Shown here: one piece after another, positions 1-7,987 of the stretch
Layout: each line of letters starts with the position of its first letter
Numbering within the stretch: the first letter of the stretch is position 1
Source: Cardiobacteriaceae bacterium
Lineage (GTDB): Bacteria; Pseudomonadota; Gammaproteobacteria; Cardiobacteriales; Cardiobacteriaceae
DNA length: 64,000 nucleotides
Direction: 5' to 3'
NCBI GenBank assembly: GCA_017484165.1
Contig: JAFUTP010000037.1
Span: 1 to 64,000, forward strand
Notes under the pieces: generated by a model
Databases searched by the model: none
Seen by the model: only the letters and a program-made list of their open reading frames with translations
What the model was told of the DNA's origin: nothing
Translations under genes and position numbers: made by a program

Positions 1-2
1 GT

Positions 3-320
3 GATAAAATAATCGCTCCAATGAATTATAAAGGCACGATGACAAGTGAATTTTTTGAAAAATGGTTTGTCGAATTTTTAATTAAAGAGCTAAAACCAAA
101 TTCAGTCATTATTTTAGATAATGCATCATTTCATAAAATCCAAAAACTACACGAAGAGGTAAAAAAATATGGTCATACAGTGCTACCTTTACCGCCTTAC
201 TCCCCAGAATTAAATCCAATTGAAAAATGCTGGGCAAACATTAAAAAATATCTCCGAAGTGTAATTCATAATTACAATACAATTGAAGAGGCAATAATGA
301 GCTATTTTGCTGGGGAATGA
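3..320 (+). mobile_element. IS630-family transposase, C-terminal part (gene enters from left edge)
   Basis: The reading frame is already open at base 3, ahead of the first ATG at 21, so the gene begins outside the window. The visible part is the C-terminal half of a DDE transposase of the IS630/Tc1 type. It has the second catalytic Asp in VIILDNASFHK and the final Glu in the family signature LPPYSPELNPIEKCWA, followed by an IKKYLR helix. IS630 elements usually insert at TA dinucleotides. The stop lies inside the first unit of a 51-bp tandem duplication. No downstream inverted terminal repeat could be paired because the left end of the element is absent. Confidence 0.9.
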
Positions 321-374
321 CTATACAATACAATTGAAGAGGCAATAATGAGCTATTTTGCTGGGGAATGACTA
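273..374. repeat. 51-bp tandem duplication at the 3' end of the transposase gene
   Basis: Bases 273-323 are repeated immediately as 324-374, with three further matching bases. The unit covers the last codons of the transposase, its stop codon and the next few bases. The duplication leaves the protein intact because the first copy contains the stop. It could come from slippage or an aberrant transposition at the element's right end. Confidence 0.9.
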
Positions 375-601
375 TACTTGCCGATCCAAGTCTTGGTAAT
401 ATTTCTTTGAGTAAAAATAAATTTATTAAATATTGGTATACTACAAATGATGGTATGGCTGGAAAAGTTCTTGTTTTATTTACAGAAAATAAAGAAACAA
501 AGAATAATTATGAGTTTTTCGATAAAAACGCTAAATTTAAGGCTAATAGCATTATAAAAAATATAAAACACAATAATTATAGTCGTTTTACTTCAAAATA
601 A
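368..601 (+). pseudogene. Unrecognised 77-residue frame, probably the tail of a gene cut by the IS
   Basis: The frame has no recognised family. The protein is Lys/Asn/Phe-rich and ends NNYSRFTSK. Its ATG lies in the duplicated end of the IS and has no clear ribosome site, so the natural start was probably lost. The best reading is the 3' remnant of an AT-rich accessory gene interrupted by the insertion sequence. Bases 602-685, down to the methyltransferase stop, show no further feature. Confidence 0.3.
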
Positions 602-685
602 TAGCATTTTTAAGCTCAATTATATACTGTTTGTTTATAAACCAACACAACGGATAAAAAAATACACACAGTACACATTAACATT

Positions 686-1885
686 TCAAGCAAACAATCT
701 TAACTGTGCTACACCATTCTCAACGACATTATCGTTAGCTATATATCCGTCATAGTTTTTAATCATTTCAAAATAATTTTCAATCATTAAAGCTAATGCT
801 TTGGCTAATAAAGGCGGAACGGCGTTGCCAATTTGCTGGAACTGAGAAAGATTTTTTTCCCAAGACATTGTGGTTCTTTTCCCTTTGAAAATATAGTTAT
901 CAGGAAAAGATTGTAATCTTGCTCCTTCTCGTGCGGTAAAATTTCTATTTAAATAAGGATGAACAAAATTACTTTGAAAACAAGCAGGTAAAGTGGGAGA
1001 CGGTCTATCTGGATAAGGTCTCATATTGTTTTGTGAATACACTTTTCCACTAATTTTTTCTGCATTACCGCGTTGTCTTTGCATGTGTTCTTGTGGTACA
1101 TCGGCTAATGATTGTCCCCAGCCAATACATTTAAATCGTTCAATCAGCCTTTGCGTGTGTCGCATGGAAATATGATTATTGACTTTTGATGAATTTTTTC
1201 TTGCCCATTTTTGATATTCGTTCTGCTCTGTTTTGGCATAATCTGAATTATCTTCACCTTGTCCTGCTTCAATTTGTGGTAAATCAGAAATTGCGTCCCA
1301 TAGTGATATTTGATTGTTTTCCGTAATTTTTTTAGGAATTAAAAATTGTGGCACAAAAGGAAAATCATCACGAATACCGATAAAAAATACTCGATTGCGT
1401 GCTTGTGGAACACCATAATCAGCCGCATTCAGTTGCACAATTTCCACATTGTAACCACAGTCTTTGGCAACCAAACAAATTACTTGTTTTACTAACTGCC
1501 CTGTTTTGGTTTTTGACGACAAAATGCCTGGAACATTCTCCATAATAAAAAAATTAGGCTTAAAGTCCTCTACAAAACGCATGTAATCCATAAACAAACT
1601 GTTTCTTGGATCTTTTGGGTCTCTAAATCCTGATACCGAAAAACCTTGACAAGGCGGTCCACCAATAATGCCTGAAATATTTTGCAAGTTAAACTGTTGT
1701 TTTGGCGATTGAATTTCCGTTATATCACCTACAAAAATATTGGCATTTTGTCGATTGAATTGATAAGTTTCTGCTGCCCACTCATCTTTTTCAATGGCTA
1801 ACACAGGGGTAAATCCAGCCATTTCAAAACCTAAACTCATTCCACCACAACCTGCAAATAGGTCAATGATTTGTTTGTCGCTCAT
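686..1885 (-). CDS. DNA (cytosine-5)-methyltransferase, type II R-M
   Basis: Methylates cytosine C5 in a specific DNA sequence using S-adenosylmethionine. The 399 residues carry the family motifs in order: motif I DLFAGCGGMSLGF (8-20), motif IV GGPPCQGFS with catalytic Cys79, motif VI ENVPG (116-120), motif VIII QARNR (161-165) and motif X GNAVPP (about 353-358). The stretch between VIII and IX is the target-recognition region; I cannot predict the target. The ATG overlaps the stop of the upstream endonuclease by 4 bases, so the two form one operon. The gene looks intact while its presumed nuclease is broken, leaving a functional orphan methylase. It is AT-richer than the core genes, which fits acquisition. 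Confidence 0.95.
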   Translation of the reverse strand: MSDKQIIDLFAGCGGMSLGFEMAGFTPVLAIEKDEWAAETYQFNRQNANIFVGDITEIQSPKQQFNLQNISGIIGGPPCQGFSVSGFRDPKDPRNSLFMDYMRFVEDFKPNFFIMENVPGILSSKTKTGQLVKQVICLVAKDCGYNVEIVQLNAADYGVPQARNRVFFIGIRDDFPFVPQFLIPKKITENNQISLWDAISDLPQIEAGQGEDNSDYAKTEQNEYQKWARKNSSKVNNHISMRHTQRLIERFKCIGWGQSLADVPQEHMQRQRGNAEKISGKVYSQNNMRPYPDRPSPTLPACFQSNFVHPYLNRNFTAREGARLQSFPDNYIFKGKRTTMSWEKNLSQFQQIGNAVPPLLAKALALMIENYFEMIKNYDGYIANDNVVENGVAQLRLFA

Positions 1886-2604
1886 ATCGATTTCTCCAAA
1901 ACGCCAACTAATGCGAAAATTGCACTTTCAAGAGAAGATTTTTCTAATGGCTTAAAGTATTCAGGTTTGTTAATGGGGCGTTCTACATTTCTTTCGCCTT
2001 TGATAAAAGTAAAGATATTCAAATCTACATTCTCAAAGTAAGACATAATCGAATGAGTTGCAGTGCTTCCAAACGAAATTTGGTTAATGGCAGAATAATC
2101 ACCACCTAACATTGATTCTAATTGAAACAAGAAACAGTGTAATTGTGGGCATTGCGTTTTGAGTAACATAAAATCTACCAAAATTCTTTTTAACATGGCA
2201 TTTTCTGTAAAGGCTTTACACTCAATGCCTGCAACAAATTAATTATCAATAAATATGTGTTTATCTACGGATAATTTATATACATAATTATCAATGTTGC
2301 TCAAAATATACTTTTTAATATTTTCAGGTTGCCTATCTAAATAATCTCTTTTAATGGGAATGGCAATTTTTTTAGAATTGATTGTTAATCTATTTTTATC
2401 TTGTTTTAATTCATCAATCCAAGCCGTTTCAATCAATTTTTGCGTGATAAATTCTTGCAATTTACCTTTCGTAGCACGCACTACACCACCGTAAGCACGC
2501 TCACCAGCATTATCTTTTTCGTGTGCTGTTTCTTCCATAACACCAATAACCGTGTTGTAGGTGTTGATGATTTCTTGAATGGATTGTTGTGTTGTTTGTT
2601 TCAT
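1882..2604 (-). pseudogene. Type II restriction endonuclease, broken by one in-frame stop
   Basis: Two pieces, 2239-2604 (121 residues from an ATG at 2602-2604) and 1882-2196, lie in the same frame. A single TAA at 2239-2241 separates them, followed by 14 sense codons before the next ATG. Reading through gives a 240-residue protein with FIDN, stop, FVAGIECKAF. That GIECK is a good PD-(D/E)XK catalytic strand. Internal restart at 2196 begins after ECK, so neither piece has a complete active site. The stop overlaps the methylase start (ATGA). The longer upstream frame to 2700 looks unlike the rest of the protein and was not used. Specific restriction family not identified. Readthrough or a sequencing error are the alternatives to a true null. 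Confidence 0.8.
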
Positions 2605-2762
2605 ATGACATTTTTTCTTTGATAATATAGCAAATTCAGACCAAAAGCAGACAAAGCGTTTCTGTGCAGACAGTATAAATAATACGGCAAGGAGAAACAA
2701 CGAAAGATGGTTTTGGTATGAATTTACTATAATTTATTGCAACATCATTTTAAACGGCTAAA

Positions 2763-3308
2763 TTATACCTTTTTCCCGTCCAAATAACAGGCTTTGCCTG
2801 CTACATAGTGCAGGGTTTTTAGTTCGTCAGGGGCGGTTTCAAATAGCCAGTGTCCGCCGTCAAAAATGCGATTATCGGCGTAGGCTGCTAATATTTTGCC
2901 CAGAAATAAGTCATATTTTTGTAGCATTTCGCGTTCAGGAATGACTTGACAAATCAGCCATGCAGCACAGTTTTTGAGCAATGGGACATCAAAACCGTCT
3001 TGATAAAAAATTTCCACGCCGTCCATTTTGTTTGGCATTGAAAAACGGCTATTTTCGCCCAAGTGAAAAAGCAAATCTTTTTGAGCAAAAACAGGCAGTT
3101 GCACCGCAAATAAGCCGCTTTTTTCAATCAGCGTGCGTGTAAAAGATGCGGTGCTGATGACGGCGGTGATTTTGTCGTAATCCAAAGGGCACACCCAAGA
3201 AGCCGACATTGCGTTAAAAACGCCGTCATTTTGTGCTGAAACGATTGTAGTTGCACCGTGATTTAACAGCCGATAGGCTTTTTCTGATGGCACAGAAATA
3301 ATGGTCAT
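2763..3308 (-). CDS. Flavin reductase-like FMN-binding split-barrel protein
   Basis: This 181-residue protein fits the DIM6/NTAB flavin reductase-like family, small FMN-binding split barrels that reduce flavins or serve as flavin-dependent oxidoreductases. Supporting segments are the N-terminal strand with GVFNAMSASWVCPLDYDK (FMN-phosphate region), STASFTRTLIEKSGLFAVQLP, and a C-terminal LHYVAGKACYLDGKK. It has no signal peptide, so it should be cytoplasmic. AAGGAG lies 7 bases before the ATG. The upstream gene (3345-4136) is separated by an uptake-word palindrome, and both genes sit in the accessory block with the R-M genes. The physiological substrate cannot be told from sequence. Confidence 0.8.
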   Translation of the reverse strand: MTIISVPSEKAYRLLNHGATTIVSAQNDGVFNAMSASWVCPLDYDKITAVISTASFTRTLIEKSGLFAVQLPVFAQKDLLFHLGENSRFSMPNKMDGVEIFYQDGFDVPLLKNCAAWLICQVIPEREMLQKYDLFLGKILAAYADNRIFDGGHWLFETAPDELKTLHYVAGKACYLDGKKV

Positions 3309-3325
3309 TTGAATACTCCTTATTT

Positions 3326-3340
3326 TTCAGGCTGCCTGAA
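3326..3340. repeat. Neisseriaceae DNA-uptake word as 15-bp palindrome
   Basis: TTCAGGCTGCCTGAA contains AGGCTGCCTGAA (the Simonsiella-type dialect) and, on the other strand, AGGCAGCCTGAA (the Kingella-type dialect). It lies between the O-methyltransferase and the flavin reductase gene. Such inverted pairs often also serve as terminators in Neisseriaceae. Confidence 0.85.
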
Positions 3341-3344
3341 ATAA

Positions 3345-4136
3345 TTATTTTAAATCTAAATGAATAATATACGATAAATTAAATGTATCTACCAACCACA
3401 TATTAAATTTTGTAATAAAATTAACTTTATGCCACAACATTTGTCGTGCTTCGGTGAAAAATGTTTGTGATGATAAAATTTGAGTTTGACTTTTTGTGGC
3501 AAATTCTTCTAATTTATTGATATAAAAATACATTTTTGCCATATCTTCACCAAAACGACTTACATAAAAATTGGCACATTTAACACCAAATTTAGTAGTT
3601 GCGTCAAAAATTAATTCGGCATTTTTAAAATTTTGTTTAATATTGTGAATTAGATTTAATATATCTTGTTCATAAAAATACATAAATACGCCATTTGCTA
3701 TAAATAGCGTAGGTTTATTTTTATCTATTTTAGCATACCAATCGGTATCTAACATACTTGCGGCAATTAAAATTTCGTTATTATTAGGCGGTAATATTTG
3801 TTGTCTGAATTGAATAACTTCGGATAAATCTATTTGATAAAATATGGCGTTTTTGTTATCAATGCGAAAGGCAACAGTTTCTAATCCTGCTCCTAAATTT
3901 ATTATATTGCATTCGCCATTTTTATCAATAAATTGTTGTATTTTTTTATCGCTAATGTGGTATCTTGCCGCAGAAGCAATCATTTCATATTGTGATGATA
4001 TTTTTAAAAATTTTTGTGGTATATGCGATTTTAATTGAATTGCGGTTTTATCGTTAAAATATTCACTAAAATGTTCGGCTGCAAATATTCTTGCTGCAAA
4101 TGGAATAAATAATGTATTGGCAATTTTATTATCCAT
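3345..4136 (-). CDS. Class I SAM-dependent O-methyltransferase (LCM/TcmP-like)
   Basis: A 263-residue methyltransferase of the leucine carboxyl methyltransferase / TcmP type, which methylates carboxyl or hydroxyl groups of small molecules or proteins. The SAM-binding glycine motif is NLGAGLETVAFRID (about residues 76-89), followed by the acidic ribose contact in YQIDLSEVIQFRQQ and a later LFIANGVFMYF strand, all characteristic of the family. The Shine-Dalgarno AAGGA overlaps the end of an uptake-word palindrome just upstream. It is cytoplasmic, with no biosynthetic partners nearby, so the substrate is unknown. Context and base composition mark it as part of the imported block. Confidence 0.8.
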   Translation of the reverse strand: MDNKIANTLFIPFAARIFAAEHFSEYFNDKTAIQLKSHIPQKFLKISSQYEMIASAARYHISDKKIQQFIDKNGECNIINLGAGLETVAFRIDNKNAIFYQIDLSEVIQFRQQILPPNNNEILIAASMLDTDWYAKIDKNKPTLFIANGVFMYFYEQDILNLIHNIKQNFKNAELIFDATTKFGVKCANFYVSRFGEDMAKMYFYINKLEEFATKSQTQILSSQTFFTEARQMLWHKVNFITKFNMWLVDTFNLSYIIHLDLK

Positions 4137-4148
4137 ATTTTAAATCCT

Positions 4149-4163
4149 TTCAGGCAGCCTGAA
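4149..4163. repeat. Neisseriaceae DNA-uptake word as 15-bp palindrome
   Basis: TTCAGGCAGCCTGAA is the same palindrome as at 3326, read from the other strand. It lies immediately upstream of the O-methyltransferase and marks the right-hand limit of the first imported block; core genes follow. Confidence 0.85.
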
Positions 4164-4175
4164 AATTGGTAACAA

Positions 4176-4298
4176 TCACATCAACCATTTTTTTGATATG
4201 CCATAACCATCATCAATAATTCTTTTTGCATAAGAGTTGATTGATAAAAGCATAAATAAACTTGCAAAAATAATGTGTATATTTTTCCGATTAGTCAT
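4176..4298 (-). CDS. Short exported peptide (40 aa), or truncated secreted protein
   Basis: An ATG at 4296-4298 is preceded by AAGGAA at ideal spacing, 11 bases after the bioDA stop, and reads 40 residues to TGA. The start is a clear Sec signal peptide: a basic MTNRKNIHI, a hydrophobic IFASLFMLLS core and SYA as likely cleavage site. The remainder, KRIIDDGYGISKKWLM, is very short. Either this is a genuine small secreted peptide expressed with bioDA, or it is the 5' stub of a longer exported protein truncated when the neighbouring uptake-word block (ending at 4163) arrived. Confidence 0.5.
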   Translation of the reverse strand: MTNRKNIHIIFASLFMLLSINSYAKRIIDDGYGISKKWLM

Positions 4299-4308
4299 AA
4301 TAAATTCC

Positions 4309-6294
4309 TTAATATTTATTCAATTTAATACATTCAATAATTGCATCACACAATTTTTTAATATCATCTTGCGAGCTGATATACGGTGGCATTAAATAAA
4401 TATTTTTAGCGAATGGGCGTATCCACACTCCTTGACGGACAAAAAACTCCTGCGCGATTTCACAATTTACATCTTTTTCAACTTCAACTACCCCTATTGC
4501 GCCTAAAATTCGCACATCTTTGACTTGTTTTAATTCTTTTGCTGGCGATAAATATTCAATTAAATATTTTTCAATATTTTGTACTTGTTCATACCAATTG
4601 GAATTTAACAAAACTTCGATTGCGGTATTTGCTACTTGACATGCCAATGGATTTGCCATAAAAGTTGGCCCATGCATTAGCGGTCGGTTGTTTTCAGATA
4701 CTTTAATTGCCGTATTTTTATTGGTTAAAACAGCGGCAAAAGACATGAAGCCAGCGGTGAGTGCTTTGCCGATGCAGATGATATCTGGTGCGATGTTTGT
4801 ATGCTGATAGGCGAATAATTTTCCTGTTCTGCCGAAGCCAGTTGCAATTTCGTCGAAAATTAGCAGTGCATCATATTTGTCGCACAATATGCGTAAATCC
4901 TCTAAAAATTCAGGGCGGTAAAACCACATTCCGCCTGCGCCTTGCACTATTGGTTCAATAATTACGGCGGCTATTTTTTCTTGATTATTTTTGAAGATAT
5001 TTTCGACTTCTTTTATTGCTTCTTTATTATATTTATTTTCTGGTTTTAGCTTATTCCAAGCGCAATTTGGTCTTGCGGCAAATATTTGTTCGGCAAGCAC
5101 CTCTTTGAATAAAAAATGCATACCGTTAGTCGGATCACATACACTCATTGCACCAAAAGAATCACCGTGATAACCACCGCGGACAGTCAAAATTTTTGTT
5201 TTATTCGGATTATTATTTTGTTGATATTGCAATGCAATTTTTATTGCCACTTCCACCGCAATACTTCCACTGTCGCAGTAAAAAATATTGTTAAATTCAG
5301 GCATTAAATTAAGCAATTTACGACTTAAATCGATTGCAGGTTGATGCGTAATTCCACCGAACATAATATGCGGCATTTGCTTAATTTGCTTGATTGCCGC
5401 TTGATTTATAACATAATTATTATATCCCAAAATTGCACACCACCAAGAAGACATTCCGTCAATGAGCCAGCGACCGTCTGCGAGCTGAATTTTATTTTTA
5501 TCGGTGCGAAGGACAGGATAAGTTTTAAGTGGTTTAATTGCCGAAGTATAAGGATGCCAAAGATGATTTTTATCGAACTCTAAATCAATAATTTTTTCAC
5601 TGTTAGGTGTTTTTTTCTCTACTAGAAGATGTAAATTTGCCGCAATTTCCTGCGGTTTTCTAACTTTTGGAATGCTAATTATCGGTATTTCAAACTTATT
5701 TTTTAAATAATCTAAATTAGAAAGACAAATTTCATCACTGTCATCGTGAAAATTTAACACTATTGCCGCTATTTTTAAGCCATAATTTTCAATCGTTTCG
5801 ATATTGAGCAGAATATTATTGAGCGCACCTAATTTATTTTTGGCAACTAAAATTATTTCTACATCAATTTCTCCAATTAAATCAAGAAATGTTTCTTTTT
5901 CATTTAGCGGCACTAATAATCCGCCTGCGCCTTCAATTAAAAGATGCTGATTTTCTGCAAAATATGGCTTTAAGTATTCCGTGAGAGTATTTTTATTTAT
6001 TGTGATATTTTCTTTTTTAGCGGCATAATGCGGAGAAGCTGGAAATAGCAAAGAATAGCAGGGCGCAATATTATTTTCAGAGCTTATTTTTTTATACTCT
6101 TCGACATCAGGTGCAATAATTTCGGAATTTATTTTTTCACAACCGCTTTGCACGGGTTTGATAGCTAAACATTTTTCTTTTTTTTCTAAAAATGCGGCTA
6201 ATAATCCTGCGGTAATGAAAGTTTTGCCGCAATCGGTATCGGTTGCGGTAATGAAATAACGGTTAAATGCACTGTTTTGGTTAAAATTTTGCAC
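4309..6294 (-). CDS. bioDA: BioD-BioA fusion: dethiobiotin synthetase + DAPA aminotransferase
   Basis: One 661-residue polypeptide joins two consecutive biotin-pathway enzymes. Residues 1 to about 225 are BioD: P-loop TDTDCGKT (18-25), KPVQSGCE (46-53) and EGAGGLLVPL (121-130). Residues about 236-661 are the PLP enzyme BioA, which makes 7,8-diaminopelargonate, the BioD substrate: WHPYT (246-250), GGYHGDSFGAMSV (373-385), IFDEIATGFGRTG (479-491) and GKALTAGF with Schiff-base Lys510. The order in the protein is reversed relative to the reactions. The start is GTG (6292-6294) with AGGTG upstream; no ATG fits better. Both halves appear full length and intact. BioD-BioA fusions are known from plants (BIO3-BIO1) and fungi. 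No other bio gene lies nearby. Confidence 0.95.
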   Translation of the reverse strand: MQNFNQNSAFNRYFITATDTDCGKTFITAGLLAAFLEKKEKCLAIKPVQSGCEKINSEIIAPDVEEYKKISSENNIAPCYSLLFPASPHYAAKKENITINKNTLTEYLKPYFAENQHLLIEGAGGLLVPLNEKETFLDLIGEIDVEIILVAKNKLGALNNILLNIETIENYGLKIAAIVLNFHDDSDEICLSNLDYLKNKFEIPIISIPKVRKPQEIAANLHLLVEKKTPNSEKIIDLEFDKNHLWHPYTSAIKPLKTYPVLRTDKNKIQLADGRWLIDGMSSWWCAILGYNNYVINQAAIKQIKQMPHIMFGGITHQPAIDLSRKLLNLMPEFNNIFYCDSGSIAVEVAIKIALQYQQNNNPNKTKILTVRGGYHGDSFGAMSVCDPTNGMHFLFKEVLAEQIFAARPNCAWNKLKPENKYNKEAIKEVENIFKNNQEKIAAVIIEPIVQGAGGMWFYRPEFLEDLRILCDKYDALLIFDEIATGFGRTGKLFAYQHTNIAPDIICIGKALTAGFMSFAAVLTNKNTAIKVSENNRPLMHGPTFMANPLACQVANTAIEVLLNSNWYEQVQNIEKYLIEYLSPAKELKQVKDVRILGAIGVVEVEKDVNCEIAQEFFVRQGVWIRPFAKNIYLMPPYISSQDDIKKLCDAIIECIKLNKY

Positions 6295-6317
6295 TATTAC
6301 ACCTATTTGTAATGCGG

Positions 6318-6854
6318 TTAAAATAAAATTTTACTAAAAATCCATAAAACAGCAAGAGCAAAAATAGCGGCAAGCACATCATCAATCATTATTCCTAAAC
6401 CACCACTTAATTTTGCATCTATTTGCCGTATTGGTGCTGGTTTTAAGATGTCAAAAATGCGAAATAAAATAAAACAAATAAAGGCTGAAATCAAAATATT
6501 GAGCTTTGCAAATAACGGAGAGGGAATAGCTAGCATTACTAGCCAAACGCCGACAAATTCATCCCAAACTATTCCTCCAAAATCATGAATTTTTATATCT
6601 TCCGCTGTTTTTCCGCAAAAATATATTCCGATGATAAAAGTAAAAGCTAAAAATAGGCTTGAAATAATCCATTTAGCAAATAATAATTTCCAGAACGGTA
6701 ACAACAAAATAACTCCCAACAATGTCCCCCAAGTTCCAGGAGCAGGATTGATTAAGCCGCTACCGAAACCGAATGCGCAAAAATGCACGGGGTTTTTGAC
6801 TAATGCTAAAAACGAAGTGGAGTATTTTTCAGCGTTTTTATATTTTTCCAGCAT
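6318..6854 (-). CDS. pgpA: Phosphatidylglycerophosphatase A
   Basis: Inner-membrane lipid phosphatase that dephosphorylates phosphatidylglycerol-phosphate to phosphatidylglycerol. Family signatures are GLINPAPGTWGTLLG (N-terminal), DFGGIVWDEFVGVWLVM (acidic active-site region) and RIFDILKPAPIRQIDAK followed by GGLGIMIDDVLAA. Several hydrophobic helices span the protein. At 178 residues it has the usual size. The ATG is preceded by a weak GGTAA. It sits between bioDA and two YbjN-like genes on the same strand, and the short gaps suggest a shared transcript. Confidence 0.95.
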   Translation of the reverse strand: MLEKYKNAEKYSTSFLALVKNPVHFCAFGFGSGLINPAPGTWGTLLGVILLLPFWKLLFAKWIISSLFLAFTFIIGIYFCGKTAEDIKIHDFGGIVWDEFVGVWLVMLAIPSPLFAKLNILISAFICFILFRIFDILKPAPIRQIDAKLSGGLGIMIDDVLAAIFALAVLWIFSKILF

Positions 6855-6877
6855 TTTGTTACCAAATTATTTATATT

Positions 6878-7432
6878 TTAATCTTCATCTGTTCCGCTTG
6901 CATCCGCGGTAATAACAGCAGGTATTGTCTCTACCTCTTGTGAGGAATTTATTTCACTATCAAGCTGAATATTTTCCTCTCTTTCCTGCGTAAAATTATC
7001 TTTTTCTTCCTTAAAAATTATATCCATCAACTGTTTGCTATATATATTTAATGCTTTCGACGGAAAGGATATGAGGTTTTTTAATATATTGTTAGGAATT
7101 AAAGGATCGGTATATTCAAAATTAACTTTGCAGCGGATTTCTCCGTCGTGGTAGTCGATTTCGAAGTTACCGCATTTGAGTTTGCTATTTGTATCGTTAA
7201 TAAATTGCGCAACTTGTGTATATTTTTTTTCATCGGCACGGAAAGGAAAAATTGCATAGGCATAAATATAATCTTGCCGCACATAAATATTAGTATTGCA
7301 AAAACTAATCGCACTTTTTGCGGGCAGAAAAGTTGCGCTAAAACTGCTATATTCCGAGTTAAAAGAATACTTTACTTCATATTGATTGAGTATGTCTTTA
7401 ATGTGATTACATATTTGCTCGATAGAGTCCAT
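6878..7432 (-). CDS. YbjN-like protein, paralogue of the upstream gene
   Basis: A 184-residue cytoplasmic protein with no signal peptide. Its fold pattern resembles the YbjN / type III secretion chaperone-like superfamily: an N-terminal amphipathic helix, paired strands, then KCGNFEIDYHDGEIRCKVNFEY, which aligns with GYFQIDNKAKEVIYIIKQEF of the next gene. An acidic, low-complexity tail (Glu/Ser/Asp) follows residue 145 and is absent from the paralogue. AAAGGA lies 7 bases before the ATG. The exact role is unknown; family members have been linked to stress and motility regulation. The family call is by pattern, not by strong motif. Confidence 0.55.
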   Translation of the reverse strand: MDSIEQICNHIKDILNQYEVKYSFNSEYSSFSATFLPAKSAISFCNTNIYVRQDYIYAYAIFPFRADEKKYTQVAQFINDTNSKLKCGNFEIDYHDGEIRCKVNFEYTDPLIPNNILKNLISFPSKALNIYSKQLMDIIFKEEKDNFTQEREENIQLDSEINSSQEVETIPAVITADASGTDED

Positions 7433-7455
7433 ATTTATCCTTTAATTATTCTCTT

Positions 7456-7947
7456 TTATTTATTCTTTTCCGCTAAAAAAACCGCTTGTTCTGCCGATAT
7501 ATTTTTCTTGTTATAAACTAAATAAAGTAAGCCCTCTCCGTAGCGACGAATCATACCAGGCGGCATAAAAAATAACACTCTTGCCAGATGATCATAGAAC
7601 TCTTCGCTGGCATCGCTATAAAATTCTTGTTTAATAATGTAAATAACCTCTTTTGCCTTATTGTCAATTTGAAAATATCCCACTCTTAAACCATAATTTG
7701 CTCGCGATATATATTCCAAAACAAGATTATTTAAGCTTTTAGTTATCTTAACTGGAACTCTTGCCGTGGAAATGGCAAAATTATGTGCAAAATCAATTTC
7801 GGCGGTTATGGCGCAGGAGGTGATTTTTCCCGCGATTGGAATAAATGATTGAATTCTTACAACTTCATCATTTGTGTCAATTTCAAAAGATAGTCCGTCG
7901 TTTTGCAAAATTGCTTTTATTTTTTGAATAAATAATGCTTCTTCCAT
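7456..7947 (-). CDS. YbjN-like protein
   Basis: A 163-residue soluble protein related to its neighbour at 6878-7432, probably by tandem duplication. The shared core is a strand-turn-strand segment (YGLRVGYFQIDNKAKEVIYI) after a helix. It has no transmembrane segment, signal peptide or enzyme motif. The two lie 23 bases apart on the same strand, and the encoded proteins may form a heteromer, as chaperone-like folds often dimerise. Ribosome site weak. Function not assignable. Confidence 0.55.
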   Translation of the reverse strand: MEEALFIQKIKAILQNDGLSFEIDTNDEVVRIQSFIPIAGKITSCAITAEIDFAHNFAISTARVPVKITKSLNNLVLEYISRANYGLRVGYFQIDNKAKEVIYIIKQEFYSDASEEFYDHLARVLFFMPPGMIRRYGEGLLYLVYNKKNISAEQAVFLAEKNK

Positions 7948-7987
7948 AAGTTAATCGAATAAGTAGAGAATTGTTATAAATAAAAAG

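Noticed and set aside
2605-2700. Extended N-terminus of the broken nuclease
   Set aside because: The added 32 residues are hydrophobic/Cys-rich with no conserved look; the ATG at 2602-2604 gives a natural start.
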